This document shows positions 18,303-27,313 of a stretch of DNA of 64,000 bases, one piece after another. The stretch lies in assembly GCA_016125185.1 (NCBI GenBank), contig WGMG01000004.1, positions 295,453 through 359,452 of the forward strand. The letters run 5' to 3'. A model generated the notes under the pieces. It was not told the DNA's origin and made no database searches. It was given only the letters and a program-made list of their open reading frames with translations. This DNA is from Armatimonadota bacterium (GTDB taxonomy: Bacteria > Armatimonadota > Fimbriimonadia > Fimbriimonadales > Fimbriimonadaceae). Numbering within the stretch: the stretch's first letter is position 1; each line of letters starts with the position of its first letter. The position numbers and the translations under genes were made by a program.

Positions 18303-18376
18303 GGCTCGAAAGGAGCTGCCAAAACAGAATTGAGGTGAGATGTGATACATGCCACCTCATTTCGGTTGGTTGCCCA
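18303..18376 (+). repeat. Left copy of a degenerate ~74-bp direct repeat (att-like)
   Basis: The stretch GGCTCGAAAGG...CAAAACAGAAT...GAGAT...CCACCTCA...TTGG-TGCCC matches 21382-21456 in the same orientation at roughly 80% with one 1-nt indel. This copy lies just after the M13 peptidase stop. Its right end resembles the last 10 nt of tRNA-Gln (8 of 10 match), then similarity ends. Confidence 0.65.
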
Positions 18377-18426
18377 TCACGGATGCTTTTCAAAACGCTT
18401 TTGACCGTAGCCAGAAGGATGTACGG

Positions 18427-20385
18427 CTACCAAATGCTTCCCTCTCTGGGAACCGACTGTCGCCCAAACGCACTTGCAAACTCAGGCAAGTAGGTCAAAG
18501 GAGCCAAGATTCTGAACCTTGCCGGTGCATGCACATCCGTCTTAAGCCAGCTCCTCGCCGCCTCCGGTCGAGCCACCATTCGCCAGCTTTGGGCATAAGC
18601 AATGAAGAACCGTTGGTCACGCGTAAATCCATCCACCGGACCAAGATCCTTTTGGCGCGATGCGATTCGCTTCCAAGTCACATAAGCCAGCTTCAGCCCT
18701 CCAATATCCGCGATATCTTCGCTCAGCGTCAGCTTGCCGTCGACGTGAAGACCGTCGAGAATGGTGAAGGCATTGTATTGGTTCACAATAAGCGAGGCTC
18801 GTCGATCGAACTCCGCCGCGTCCTTCCCTTTCCACCAAAAAAGATGCGTGAGCTCATGCCCGATGACGGAACCGATCTGGGCAAAATTGATTTCATCCGA
18901 TGCCGAAGGATCGAAGAATGGAGGCTGCAGAATTCCCGCCGAAAACACAACCTCATTCGCGTCCGGATTGCAGTACGCGTTGATGGTTTGCGGAGAATTC
19001 TCCCAATCGATGGTCGAAACCACACGGCCCACCTTCTTCAGCTCGGACCCCTCGTTGAACCGCTTGGCCGCGAGCAGATTGAGCACAAATGATGTATCCG
19101 CAAACTTCAGACCCGAGTAGTCTCTCCACTTGTCGGGATAGCCAACCTTGGCCGTGGTCGAACTGAGCTTCTTCAGGGCGTCCCGTTTTGCCGCATCGCT
19201 CAGCCAATCACTGCTCCGGATTTGCGCTTTGAGGGTCGTCATGAGCTCCTTGATCATGCCCTTCACCTTCGATCGTGACGACTCTGGAAAATGCCTGACA
19301 ACGTACTCTCGACCAAGATCCTCGCCAATCTCCGAATCCGCCCACACCACCACCCTTTTCCATCGCGGCATGATTTCATGCCGCCCTAAGAGGACCGATC
19401 CGTTGAATCGAAAGTCTTCGTCGGCAAATTCTTTCGATAGGGCCGGGGCGGCCGTTCGCAAGAGTTGCCACCGAAAGTAGCTTCGCCATTTTGCCGCCGG
19501 CAGAGTCTCTATCAGGTCGAGAACAGACCTGAGATGACCCAAGTCCTCGACTTGAATCGACGTTTTTCGCGAGATGTGGAGCCTTTCGAAAAGGGCATCC
19601 CAATGCCAACCTTTCGAGAGCTTGTTTAGCCCTTCTACGCCGATCGCTTGCGTCGGCTCAGAATCGCTCTTGCCACCGGCCGATATCGCTTTTTCAATCT
19701 CGAAGACGTCGTCAGACTCGCTAGTGGCCCGACTTTCAGAGTCGCCGGCGAGCATAAATGTTCGTTTCATATGAGATCGAAACTCATCGCGAATAGATTG
19801 AGACCGGTGATCGGCGTCCGAATAATATCCTCGCTCCGGAAGGCTTTGCTGCGAAACGCTAATGGCGAGATCAAGCAGCTTCGGGTTCTTCGAATCGACG
19901 GCGGTTTCAAGTTGGATTGGCGCAAAGACGGTTGTGAGCCGGTAGATGTCAGGTAGGCCCTGCCAAATGGACCCTTTATCCAAAGCTTCATCGATGTCCC
20001 TGAGCAGAGGCTGGATAGGTGCCACGCCTTCGCGATCAATTCTGGCCTCATCCATGGCCGATCGATAGAAGGTTCCGAGTCTTCCGGTTGTCGAATTGGG
20101 AACCGCGGACCTTGCTTGAGAGGCTTCCTCCAGGATCGCTTTCAGCTTGAGTTGGTTTTGCGACTTGACCATCTGGCCCACACTCCAAGCCGCCTGGTCG
20201 GCCGGAATCTCGGTCGTATCATTCCACATTCCATTGGCAAACCTATCGAGATCCTCAAACGGGTCGGCCGTTCGATCGAGCCCCTTTAGGTCGATATCGG
20301 TCCACAGCCCGGGCGCCGGAGCCTGGGAACGGATCGGCGAAAATGGACCGGTGAGGAGCGCAAAAGCCGTACAGCAAAGAATCAT
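18427..20385 (-). CDS. M13-family (neprilysin/PepO-like) zinc metallopeptidase
   Basis: The 652-residue protein has an N-terminal signal sequence (MILCCTAFALLTGPFSPIRS). It has the M13 N-terminal block DPFEDLDRFANGMWNDTTEI, the zinc site VIGHELTHLFWW near residues 510-514, the third-ligand motif SEDIADIGGLKLAY near 556 and the family C-terminus RFRILAPLTYLPEFASAFG. Usual neprilysins end in a CxxW-type motif; here the end is replaced by GRQSVPREGSIW. It would cleave oligopeptides in the periplasm or outside the cell. The gene follows an AraC regulator by 45 nt in the same direction, and both lie between two copies of a direct repeat. Confidence 0.9.
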   Translation of the reverse strand: MILCCTAFALLTGPFSPIRSQAPAPGLWTDIDLKGLDRTADPFEDLDRFANGMWNDTTEIPADQAAWSVGQMVKSQNQLKLKAILEEASQARSAVPNSTTGRLGTFYRSAMDEARIDREGVAPIQPLLRDIDEALDKGSIWQGLPDIYRLTTVFAPIQLETAVDSKNPKLLDLAISVSQQSLPERGYYSDADHRSQSIRDEFRSHMKRTFMLAGDSESRATSESDDVFEIEKAISAGGKSDSEPTQAIGVEGLNKLSKGWHWDALFERLHISRKTSIQVEDLGHLRSVLDLIETLPAAKWRSYFRWQLLRTAAPALSKEFADEDFRFNGSVLLGRHEIMPRWKRVVVWADSEIGEDLGREYVVRHFPESSRSKVKGMIKELMTTLKAQIRSSDWLSDAAKRDALKKLSSTTAKVGYPDKWRDYSGLKFADTSFVLNLLAAKRFNEGSELKKVGRVVSTIDWENSPQTINAYCNPDANEVVFSAGILQPPFFDPSASDEINFAQIGSVIGHELTHLFWWKGKDAAEFDRRASLIVNQYNAFTILDGLHVDGKLTLSEDIADIGGLKLAYVTWKRIASRQKDLGPVDGFTRDQRFFIAYAQSWRMVARPEAARSWLKTDVHAPARFRILAPLTYLPEFASAFGRQSVPREGSIW

Positions 20386-20430
20386 GGCTCATCCATTACG
20401 CCTGGGCGTGGGCGCCGGTGTATAGATCGA

Positions 20431-21276
20431 TCAGAACTCACTGGAACGGAACGGACTCTTTCCGCGACGAATATCGCCGGGCGTGGCCCCCGTCAATCGC
20501 TTGACAACTCTCCCAAAATGACTTTGGTCGGCAAATCCGGCGCGGATGGCGATCTCCCCCAGCGTGAGGTTCGAATGCAGGAGGTCGTGGGTGGCTCTTT
20601 CGACTCGAAGTGCTCGAACATACTCGCCAATCGACTGACGATGCTTTCTCCGGAACCACCGCGCCATCACCACCGGATGTACTCCCAGTTCAAGGGATAA
20701 ATCCGCGAGGCGGGTGCCCGCTTCTAGGTTCGATTGAAGCCGATCTTCTAGTTTCTTCATCCACGCCGGATAGGCATGCTCAGGTTGATTTGCCCGCAAA
20801 ACCTCGCCCGTCATTTCCAAAATCAGCCCTTCCAAGATGAGCGGAGAGGCAAAGTCCCAATTCTTCCAAGCCGAATACAGTTTTGAGCCAAGGTGCAGAA
20901 GGGGGCCGCTGTTGATGTTTTGGGGCTCCCAAAACAGATTTCTCTGCTTGCAGTCCAGGCGATCGTCGATTTGATCGATAAAACTTGGGGCCAGATCGAC
21001 TCGCAAATAATGCAATCCGCAGGCGGCAATGTGAGTCCGGTGCGGTTCATCTATTGGTTGGGTCGCGATGGACTGCCTGTGATGCTCGATCGACCGATTT
21101 TTCTCAAGCTCGCGGTACATTCCGTTGAGGACGACCTTGAAATACGGCCAGGAATGAGCATGGAGTTCACCCATGACCTCCGAAGGGTAGAGGGCTTCCG
21201 TCACAACCACGCTCGGCGTCTCAAAATAGCGCTTCACCGCCGGGTTTTTCGAATTTCGCGCACAAGAAGGTTTCAC
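20431..21276 (-). CDS. AraC-family transcriptional regulator
   Basis: The start is GTG 21276 with AAGG three bases before it. The 281 residues contain an N-terminal cupin-like sensor (HAHSWPYFKVVLNGMYRELE) and a C-terminal double helix-turn-helix (residues ~185-275: LADLSLELGVHPVVMARWFR, LTLGEIAIRAGFADQSHFGR, VVKRLTGATPGDIRRGK). The second HTH has the classic AraC GFADQSHFGR signature. It is transcribed ahead of the M13 peptidase gene and is probably co-transcribed with or controls it. Ligand unknown. Confidence 0.9.
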   Translation of the reverse strand: MKPSCARNSKNPAVKRYFETPSVVVTEALYPSEVMGELHAHSWPYFKVVLNGMYRELEKNRSIEHHRQSIATQPIDEPHRTHIAACGLHYLRVDLAPSFIDQIDDRLDCKQRNLFWEPQNINSGPLLHLGSKLYSAWKNWDFASPLILEGLILEMTGEVLRANQPEHAYPAWMKKLEDRLQSNLEAGTRLADLSLELGVHPVVMARWFRRKHRQSIGEYVRALRVERATHDLLHSNLTLGEIAIRAGFADQSHFGRVVKRLTGATPGDIRRGKSPFRSSEF

Positions 21277-21381
21277 GGGCCTTACCGGCTCAATTGTATC
21301 TTGCTTTCCGAGTTTCCATCTGGTTTCTGAACTTGCTCATTTCCTCCAGGGGGTGTCAATCCCCTTTAGATTCTTACTCGC

Positions 21382-21456
21382 GGCTCGAAAGGGGTGGTCA
21401 AAAACAGAATCGAGGCGAGATGCGATGCATCCCACCTCAATTCCATTGGCTGCCCG
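21382..21456 (+). repeat. Right copy of the ~74-bp direct repeat, overlapping the tRNA-Gln 3' end
   Basis: This copy matches 18303-18376 at about 80%. It includes the last 10 nt of the minus-strand tRNA-Gln gene (21447-21456) and about 65 nt of its downstream flank. A repeat containing the 3' end of a tRNA is the arrangement left by site-specific integration at tRNA genes, though no integrase is present between the copies. Confidence 0.65.
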
Positions 21457-21520
21457 ACTAGGATTCGAACCTAGACATACTGCACCAAAAACAGTTGTCC
21501 TGCCATTAGACGATCGGGCA
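21447..21520 (-). tRNA. tRNA-Gln(UUG)
   Basis: The minus strand folds as a complete 74-nt cloverleaf. The acceptor stem TGCCCGA pairs with TCGGGCA; the D arm is GTC/GAC; the anticodon stem ACTGT/GCAGT encloses loop TTTTGGT, giving anticodon TTG; and the T arm CTAGG-TTCGAAT-CCTAG is perfect. The discriminator is G and CCA is encoded. Anticodon UUG reads CAA (Gln) and may read CAG by wobble. Confidence 0.95.
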
Positions 21521-21532
21521 ATGAGTCCTTAG

Positions 21533-21538
21533 TATACT
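21533..21538 (+). promoter_or_regulatory. -10 box close to the start of the P-loop gene
   Basis: TATACT lies 10 nt before ATG 21549, leaving room for at most a few untranslated bases. No Shine-Dalgarno sequence is visible in that gap. Confidence 0.5.
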
Positions 21539-21548
21539 TCGGCTGATC

Positions 21549-22088
21549 ATGCCGACCGAAAGAGGGCCGATCTATTTCTTGGCTGGTGCGCCCGGCGTCG
21601 GCAAGTCCACCGCCGCTCGTCTGCTGGCAGAGCGATTCGACCGTGCCGTCCTCTTCGACATCGACACCTTTCGCAAGCTGGTGGTCAAGGGCCTTTCGGA
21701 GCCGAGCGAGAACTGGAACGAGGAGACGACGCTCCAGTTCCACCTCGCCCATGCCGCCGTCGGGAAATCGGCCAAGACCTACGCCGACGCAGGGTTCGCT
21801 GTCGTCGCCGAGCAGTGTTCTTCGCTGGAAGACGTCAAAACCTTCCTCGAACACGCCGGTCCGGCGCAGGTGATCTGCCTTCGGGCCGAAATGGAAACCA
21901 ACCTCACCCGTAACCGAGAGAGGCAGAACAAGAGCTTTGATCCGCTCATGATCGAACACTTTGTGCGCTCACTCGGCGACTCCATGCCCGCCCAATTTCG
22001 AGAAGCTGGATACCCGGTCATCGACACCACCAACCTCGCCCCGGAGCAAGTCGTCGCCCAGATTCTGAGCCTTCGCGAAGCGTTTTAG
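21549..22088 (+). CDS. P-loop NTPase, AAA_33-type kinase-like protein
   Basis: The 179-residue protein opens with a Walker A motif (IYFLAGAPGVGKSTAARLLA) and an early acidic pair (LFDIDTFRKLV). A likely LID/arginine region is NLTRNRERQNKSFDP, followed by VIDTTNLAPEQVVAQILSL, the usual end of small adenylate-kinase-like or zeta-toxin-like kinases. It could phosphorylate a small molecule or nucleotide; the substrate is not predictable. There is no partner antitoxin next to it, which argues against a zeta toxin. Confidence 0.75.
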   Translation: MPTERGPIYFLAGAPGVGKSTAARLLAERFDRAVLFDIDTFRKLVVKGLSEPSENWNEETTLQFHLAHAAVGKSAKTYADAGFAVVAEQCSSLEDVKTFLEHAGPAQVICLRAEMETNLTRNRERQNKSFDPLMIEHFVRSLGDSMPAQFREAGYPVIDTTNLAPEQVVAQILSLREAF

Positions 22089-22090
22089 GC

Positions 22091-22096
22091 TATGCT
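22091..22096 (+). promoter_or_regulatory. -10 box of a probably leaderless transcript (S9 peptidase)
   Basis: TATGCT is separated from the GTG start at 22103 by only 6 nt, so transcription would begin at or next to the start codon. No ribosome-binding site fits in between. Confidence 0.55.
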
Positions 22097-22102
22097 CCAA
22101 GC

Positions 22103-24601
22103 GTGAAATCGTTCAGCATCCCCTGCATGTTCCTGGCGGGCTTTGCGTTCGGCCAAACGACCAACCCGCTTGAAACCGAGGCCTACCTGACGCCCCCAAA
22201 GGAGATCGCGAGCTACTTCGACCTCCCCCGCTACAAGCAGTTCACGCTCTCGAACCTCAACAGTTCGCGAACGTGGTTCGCCCGGGTGAAGTCGCGCGGT
22301 CAGGTCCTGCTGAGCGATCTCGCCAACCCGTACGAGAACATGGCGGGATGGATGATCGACTGCCACGCCAACCGCGCGCGAACGATGTCGTACCGTACCG
22401 GCGAGTCCATCGTCCTCACCAACGCCGCCACCTTCGAGGAGCGGGAGATCAAGCCTCCGACCGGAGCGTGGGTGAGCAACCCGTCTTGGTCGCCCGACGG
22501 CCGCACGCTGATGTTCCTGGTCCACACGCCGGATGCCTCGACGATCTACCTCCACGATGTGGGGCGCGACAAGACGTGGCAGTTGACGTCGCATGCGCTC
22601 CTCGCCTCCCGAGTTTCGCCCGAGTGGGTCGGAAACTCCAAGAGCATCATCGGTATCTTCGTGCCGAGCAATCGCGGGCCAGAGCCGGTCGCGGGTCCGG
22701 TGGCGGCCCAGCCAAAGGTGCAGGTGACGAACAAAGACGCCAACCGCCTGCGCACCTACCGCTCGCTGTTGCAAAACGAGCTCGACAAGAAGCGGTTGGA
22801 GTACTTCATCACCGGGCAGTTGGAAGTCGTCGACATCGCCAAGGGCGGGGAAAAGAAGATCGGCTTGCCGTCGATGGTCAGTTCGATCGACTCTGCGCCT
22901 TCTGCCGATTTCTTCCGCGTGACAACGGTCGAGAAGCCGTTCTCCTACCTCGTTCCGGCGTCCGAATTCGGGACGACCGAGGGTATCTGGGATACATCTG
23001 GCAAGGTCCTGACCGTGCTCGACACCAACAAAATGCAGGAAGGAAATCCTGCGCCTCCACCCCCCGGAACGCCGACCACCCCGAGCGAGCAAGCACCGCG
23101 TCGACAGATGATGTGGGCGCCGGACGGCAACGGACTGATCTACGTTCGCACCGCTAACGCTGGCTCGAAGACAGATGATGTCTTCGGAAGCGAAGCCTCC
23201 CAGCGCCGCCGAGGTGGCCCCGGCGCGGCCGCCCAGCAGTCGACGAAAGAAGAGTTGGTCAGCTGGTCGCCGCCGTTCCGGCCCGAAGACGTGAAGGTGC
23301 TGTACACCAGCGAAAAGGGCTTCAGTAACCTCGATTTTTCGCCCGACGGCAAGAAGATTTACTTCACCGAATCGACGAACGGGACGACGACGGAAGTCGA
23401 AGTCGGCTTGGCCGACTCGGCCAAGCGGAACCTGTGGAACTGGAAAACCGGGAACCCGATGGAACTCGCGGGCAACCCAGTTCTGACCCCTAACCAGTTC
23501 GGCGTCAGGACCCTCGATCTATCGCCCGGATTCGTCCTCCTCCAAGGTACTCATACCGGTCGAAATGCCGAAAAAGAGCCGCCACGACCCTTTCTCGACT
23601 CGTTCGATGTGGCCAGCGGCAAGGTGAACCACGTGTGGGAGTCGGCCGAAAACGCCTATGAAGCCATCGACGGGATCGTCTCGCCCGACGGCTCAAAGCT
23701 GGTGATCGACCACCAGTCGCCCACCGAAATCTCGAACAACTTCCTGTTTGAAAACGGCAAGATGGGTCAGCAGATCACCCACAATGCGGACCTCGCTCCG
23801 GACCTGACGGGGGCGAAAAAGTATCGGCTCCAGGTAACGCGCGCAGACGGAATCAAGTTCTGGGTCAATGTTTCGATGCCGGATTGGTACGTCGAAGGGC
23901 AGAAATTGCCCGCATTCTTCTGGTTCTATCCCCGCGAGTATGACGATCAGGCGGCCTACGACCGAAGCGCGGTTGTGCGCAACAAGAACCTGTTCCCGAA
24001 CCTGGGAGGCAGCCCGAAGCAACTGTTGCTTCGCCGCGGATGGGCGCTGGTCGAACCGGATTGCCCCATCATCGGTCCGCGCGAACGAGTCAACGACTTC
24101 TACGTCAACGACCTGCGCAACAACCTCTCGGCGACCATCGATTTGCTGGATGCCAAGGGGCTAATCGACCGGACCAAACTGGCGATTGGCGGACACAGCT
24201 ATGGCGGCTTCAGCACCGCCAACGCTTTGGTGCACACACCGTTCTTCAAGGCGGGCATCGCGGGCGCCGGGAACTATAATCGCACCCTCACGCCGCTCGC
24301 GTTCCAAAGCGAACGCCGCACGCTGTTCGAGGCTCCGAACACGTACCTAGAGATGTCCTCGCTTCTACACGCCGAGAACATGAGCGGCGCGCTCCTGATG
24401 TACTGCGGAATGGAGGATCAGAACGTGGGCACCGACCCAATCAACTCGATCCGCATGTTCAACGTGCTGGAGAGCATCGGCAAACCGGCGGCTTTGTATA
24501 TGTACCCGTACGAGGACCACGGACAGATCGCCCGCGAATCGCTGATGGATCAGTGGGCGCGTTGGATTCCGTGGCTGGACAAGTACGTCTTAGGGAAATA
24601 G
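22103..24601 (+). CDS. S9-family serine peptidase (prolyl oligopeptidase / dipeptidyl peptidase-like), exported
   Basis: The 832-residue product starts at GTG with a signal peptide (MKSFSIPCMFLAGFAFGQ). The N-terminal ~550 residues have beta-propeller blades (NPSWSPDGRTLMFLV, MMWAPDGNGLIYVR, NLDFSPDGKKIYFTE). The C-terminal alpha/beta hydrolase has catalytic Ser in GGHSYGGF near residue 698, Asp in GMEDQNVGT near 771 and His in YEDHGQ near 806. These peptidases remove dipeptides or cleave after proline in the periplasm. Another proline-specific peptidase (M24) lies immediately downstream, suggesting a shared peptide-scavenging role. Confidence 0.9.
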   Translation: MKSFSIPCMFLAGFAFGQTTNPLETEAYLTPPKEIASYFDLPRYKQFTLSNLNSSRTWFARVKSRGQVLLSDLANPYENMAGWMIDCHANRARTMSYRTGESIVLTNAATFEEREIKPPTGAWVSNPSWSPDGRTLMFLVHTPDASTIYLHDVGRDKTWQLTSHALLASRVSPEWVGNSKSIIGIFVPSNRGPEPVAGPVAAQPKVQVTNKDANRLRTYRSLLQNELDKKRLEYFITGQLEVVDIAKGGEKKIGLPSMVSSIDSAPSADFFRVTTVEKPFSYLVPASEFGTTEGIWDTSGKVLTVLDTNKMQEGNPAPPPPGTPTTPSEQAPRRQMMWAPDGNGLIYVRTANAGSKTDDVFGSEASQRRRGGPGAAAQQSTKEELVSWSPPFRPEDVKVLYTSEKGFSNLDFSPDGKKIYFTESTNGTTTEVEVGLADSAKRNLWNWKTGNPMELAGNPVLTPNQFGVRTLDLSPGFVLLQGTHTGRNAEKEPPRPFLDSFDVASGKVNHVWESAENAYEAIDGIVSPDGSKLVIDHQSPTEISNNFLFENGKMGQQITHNADLAPDLTGAKKYRLQVTRADGIKFWVNVSMPDWYVEGQKLPAFFWFYPREYDDQAAYDRSAVVRNKNLFPNLGGSPKQLLLRRGWALVEPDCPIIGPRERVNDFYVNDLRNNLSATIDLLDAKGLIDRTKLAIGGHSYGGFSTANALVHTPFFKAGIAGAGNYNRTLTPLAFQSERRTLFEAPNTYLEMSSLLHAENMSGALLMYCGMEDQNVGTDPINSIRMFNVLESIGKPAALYMYPYEDHGQIARESLMDQWARWIPWLDKYVLGK

Positions 24602-24654
24602 ATAGAGGCTATGCCGATGCCGCTGGGCCAAGACTTGGGGAATACTAGACGCAT

Positions 24655-25737
24655 ATGCCCCGAGTTCAAAAGCTGGCCCAGTACCTCAACGATTCCGGTT
24701 ACGACGCGTTCCTCGCCCAGACTCCGGTTTCGATGGGATACCTTTCCGGCTTCTTCGAAGATGGCCACGAGCGGTTTCTCACGTTCGCCATCCACAAATC
24801 CGGTCAGTCGCGCCTCATCTGTCCGGCGCTGAGCCAGATCCAAGCGAAACGCATCGGCATCGAAGACATCCGCGCCTGGCGCGATGGCGAGGACCCCATC
24901 GAGCATTTTCTGGACATGGCCGAGGACTGGAATCTGCGATCTGGCGTCATCGCCGTCGACGACCACATGCCAGCCAAGATGCTCATCGAGATGCAGACGG
25001 CCTTGCCCGCCGCCCTCTTCAAGCCGGGCGGACTTGTCATTGCCGAGCTGATGGCCCGCAAGGACGACGCCGAACTCGCCTTGATGAAGCGAGCCGGGCA
25101 GATCGCCGACGAAACCTACGACCTGGTGAAGGGGAAGCTCCGTGAGGGCATCACCGAGCTCGAAGTTCGCGAGATGATCGAAGCGGAGATGAAAAACTGG
25201 GGCGGCGAGCCGCAGTTCTGTAGCGTCTGTTTCGGCCCCGGGTCGGCCGAGTCGCACCACATCAACAACAAAACGCGCCTTAAGCCCGACACCATCGTGC
25301 TCATCGACTTTGGCTGCACGTACGAGCACTACTGCTGCGACATCACGCGCACTTTCGTTTTCGGTAAGGCGACCGACGAGCAGAAGAACCTTTATCGCAT
25401 CGTCTATGAGGCGCATGAGGCCGCTCGCAAACTCGGCCGGGTTGGCATCAAGCCGATGGACATGGATTCCGCCGCGCGAAAAGTGATCGAGAACGCCGGG
25501 TACGGCGAGTTCTTCACCCACCGAACCGGCCACGGCATCGGGATGCAGGTCCACGAAGAGCCGAACATCAACTCGACGAACGATAAGCCGTTGGAACACG
25601 GAAACTGCTTCAGCATTGAGCCCGGGATTTACTTGGAAGGGAATTGCGGCATCCGGCTGGAGAACCTTTACTACTCAACCGACGACGGCCTGGTCTCGTT
25701 CAACCAGCCCATCAGCCCCACGCTGTTAGAGGTCTAA
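24655..25737 (+). CDS. M24-family Xaa-Pro aminopeptidase/dipeptidase
   Basis: The 360 residues comprise a creatinase-type N-terminal domain (RVQKLAQYLNDSGYDAFLAQ) and a pita-bread catalytic domain. All five metal ligands are visible: Asp in IVLIDFGC, Asp in CCDITRTFVF, His in HRTGHGIGM, Glu in VHEEPNIN and Glu in SIEPGIYLEGN. No signal peptide is present, so it acts in the cytoplasm on peptides with proline in second position. Its -10-like AATACT (24641-24646) lies 8 nt before the start codon. The gene ends at a strong bidirectional terminator. Confidence 0.93.
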   Translation: MPRVQKLAQYLNDSGYDAFLAQTPVSMGYLSGFFEDGHERFLTFAIHKSGQSRLICPALSQIQAKRIGIEDIRAWRDGEDPIEHFLDMAEDWNLRSGVIAVDDHMPAKMLIEMQTALPAALFKPGGLVIAELMARKDDAELALMKRAGQIADETYDLVKGKLREGITELEVREMIEAEMKNWGGEPQFCSVCFGPGSAESHHINNKTRLKPDTIVLIDFGCTYEHYCCDITRTFVFGKATDEQKNLYRIVYEAHEAARKLGRVGIKPMDMDSAARKVIENAGYGEFFTHRTGHGIGMQVHEEPNINSTNDKPLEHGNCFSIEPGIYLEGNCGIRLENLYYSTDDGLVSFNQPISPTLLEV

Positions 25738-25742
25738 ACGCA

Positions 25743-25773
25743 AAAAAGCCCCACCTTCCTTAGGGGGGCTTTT
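25743..25773. terminator. Bidirectional intrinsic terminator
   Basis: AAAAAGCCCC (25743-25752) pairs with GGGGCTTTT (25765-25773) in a 9-bp stem flanked by A-rich and T-rich tracts on both sides. It separates the M24 peptidase from the convergent PEP-CTERM gene and can stop transcription in both directions. Confidence 0.85.
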
Positions 25774-25794
25774 CAAAGCGATAGCTCGGTCTCT

Positions 25795-26514
25795 TTACTT
25801 CTTGCGTCGTCGAAGCAGGGCGAGTGCTCCGATGCCGAGCACGGCGAACGAAGCGGGCTCTGGAACCGGGGTCGTGTGGCCTCGGTTGATGAAGCTGGCC
25901 ACACCGCCAAGACCGATAATCGATCCGATGCTGCTGGCGGCAAACTGCTGCGGCGCGCTGTCGGTCGGGGTCGTCTTGATGGTGATCGGCGTCGCGATTT
26001 CCGGTACTGGCGGAGTCGGCGGCGTGAACGAAGCGATCATCGGACCTTCGGAAACCGAGGTTCCCGGAGCGGCGGCGATCATCGGCGTGGACACGGAATC
26101 GGTCACCGTAGCCGAAGAAAGGGCGTACGGTCGGATCGGTCCACGGACGAACGGATTGGCGCACTTGGCGCGGAGGATCGCATTGCCATCCTCGTCAACA
26201 AAGGCAGGCGTACCCTTCTTGAAGAAGGAGACGTGAGCCTTGATGATGCCGGTGTCCGGCGCGCTGTAAATGGTGTAGTAGCCCGACTCTTTCAGAGTTC
26301 CGAGGTGCAGAGAGCCAACAAACTCGAGAACCTCGTCTTTGGTCATCGAGAAATGGCGCATGAACCGATCAGCAACCTGCTTGTCCGACTTGATCTGTGC
26401 GATCAACTCGGGAACAGAGTTCGCCGGCTTATTGATGAATGCATTCAGCTCGGGGCGCGCCATGGCAGAGCCCGCGAGTCCGGTGATGAGCGCTCCTACA
26501 AAGATTCCCTTCAT
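25795..26514 (-). CDS. PEP-CTERM sorting-domain protein
   Basis: The 239-residue protein has a signal peptide (MKGIFVGALITGLAGSAMA). It ends in the tripartite sorting signal VPEPASFAVLGIGALALLRR RKK: a PEP motif, one membrane helix and a basic tail. Exosortase-type enzymes recognise this signal and transfer the protein to the cell surface. The middle is mixed: a helical region (~20-75), a beta region (YYTIYSAPDTGIIKAHVSFF) and a Thr/Pro-rich spacer (~145-190) typical of surface anchoring. No function can be assigned. The upstream TTGTCT and TAGCTT (26559-26554 and 26536-26531, 17-nt spacing) form a plausible promoter. Confidence 0.85.
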   Translation of the reverse strand: MKGIFVGALITGLAGSAMARPELNAFINKPANSVPELIAQIKSDKQVADRFMRHFSMTKDEVLEFVGSLHLGTLKESGYYTIYSAPDTGIIKAHVSFFKKGTPAFVDEDGNAILRAKCANPFVRGPIRPYALSSATVTDSVSTPMIAAAPGTSVSEGPMIASFTPPTPPVPEIATPITIKTTPTDSAPQQFAASSIGSIIGLGGVASFINRGHTTPVPEPASFAVLGIGALALLRRRKK

Positions 26515-26638
26515 TTGTAATTACCTACTTTCAAGCTATCGCTAGATACGTTTGAAGACAATGAGCCAGCAATTTCGGTGCCCCTGGGACCATTTGCCCG
26601 TAAGTATGCCCGAGAACCCGTATTATTGCTAGTGCCCG

Positions 26639-27313
26639 CTACATGCGAACGTTACGCCGGATGACTTCAATGGCTTCGGCGGCCGCTGCCTGCTCGGCCT
26701 CCTTTTTAGATCGACCGGTGCCCTCACCGATGACCTCTTCATCAAATAGTACTTCAACTGTGAACTTTTTATCGTGAGCGGCGCCAAATTCATTCAAAAC
26801 ACGGTAATTCGGCGTCTTTCTCCAAATCGCCTGGGCGATTTCCTGCAGTTTCGACTTATGATCGTCGGGGTTCACGTCTCCGCTGCTGATGCGCAGAAGG
26901 TATGGGTTCAATTGTTCAAGAATGAACCAGCGAGCTACCTCAAGACCCGATTCCAAATAGATTGCGCCGAAGATCGCTTCGACCACATCGGCGAGGATGG
27001 AAGGGCGTTGACGTCCGCCAGTGGTCTCTTCGCTCGCGCTCAACTCCAAATGGGCCTCAAGTCCCAGCTTCTTGGCGATCTCGGCCAGTGGAGCCTCTTG
27101 GACAACGCTGCTCTTGGCTTTTGACATCATGCCCTGGTCCCAATTCGGATGATGTTCGAACAGATACTGCGCGACAACCAGTCCCAGCACCGAATCCCCA
27201 AAGAACTCGAGCCGCTCGTAGCTCCGGCAGATGTCGCTCGGCGACGCCGAGCGATGCCGCATCGCCAGCCGAAACATCTCTTCGCTCTTTAGGGGGATGC
27301 TCTTAGGGATCAT
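26639..27313 (-). CDS. rnc: Ribonuclease III
   Basis: The start is ATG 27313, overlapping the aminotransferase stop (ATGA); the frame stays open upstream only within that gene. The 224 residues carry the signature RSYERLEFFGDSVLGLVVAQ, the second acidic site DVVEAIFGAIYLE, and a C-terminal double-stranded RNA-binding domain (~153-222: SKLQEIAQAIWRKTPNYRVL to SKKEAEQAAAAEAIEVIR). RNase III processes rRNA precursors and cleaves double-stranded RNA. It is coupled to an aminotransferase rather than the usual acpP-fabF or smc-ftsY neighbours. Confidence 0.95.
   Translation of the reverse strand: MIPKSIPLKSEEMFRLAMRHRSASPSDICRSYERLEFFGDSVLGLVVAQYLFEHHPNWDQGMMSKAKSSVVQEAPLAEIAKKLGLEAHLELSASEETTGGRQRPSILADVVEAIFGAIYLESGLEVARWFILEQLNPYLLRISSGDVNPDDHKSKLQEIAQAIWRKTPNYRVLNEFGAAHDKKFTVEVLFDEEVIGEGTGRSKKEAEQAAAAEAIEVIRRNVRM

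Noticed and set aside
21549..22088. Zeta-toxin/antitoxin module
   Set aside because: The P-loop protein has no adjacent small antitoxin gene and lacks other toxin hallmarks.
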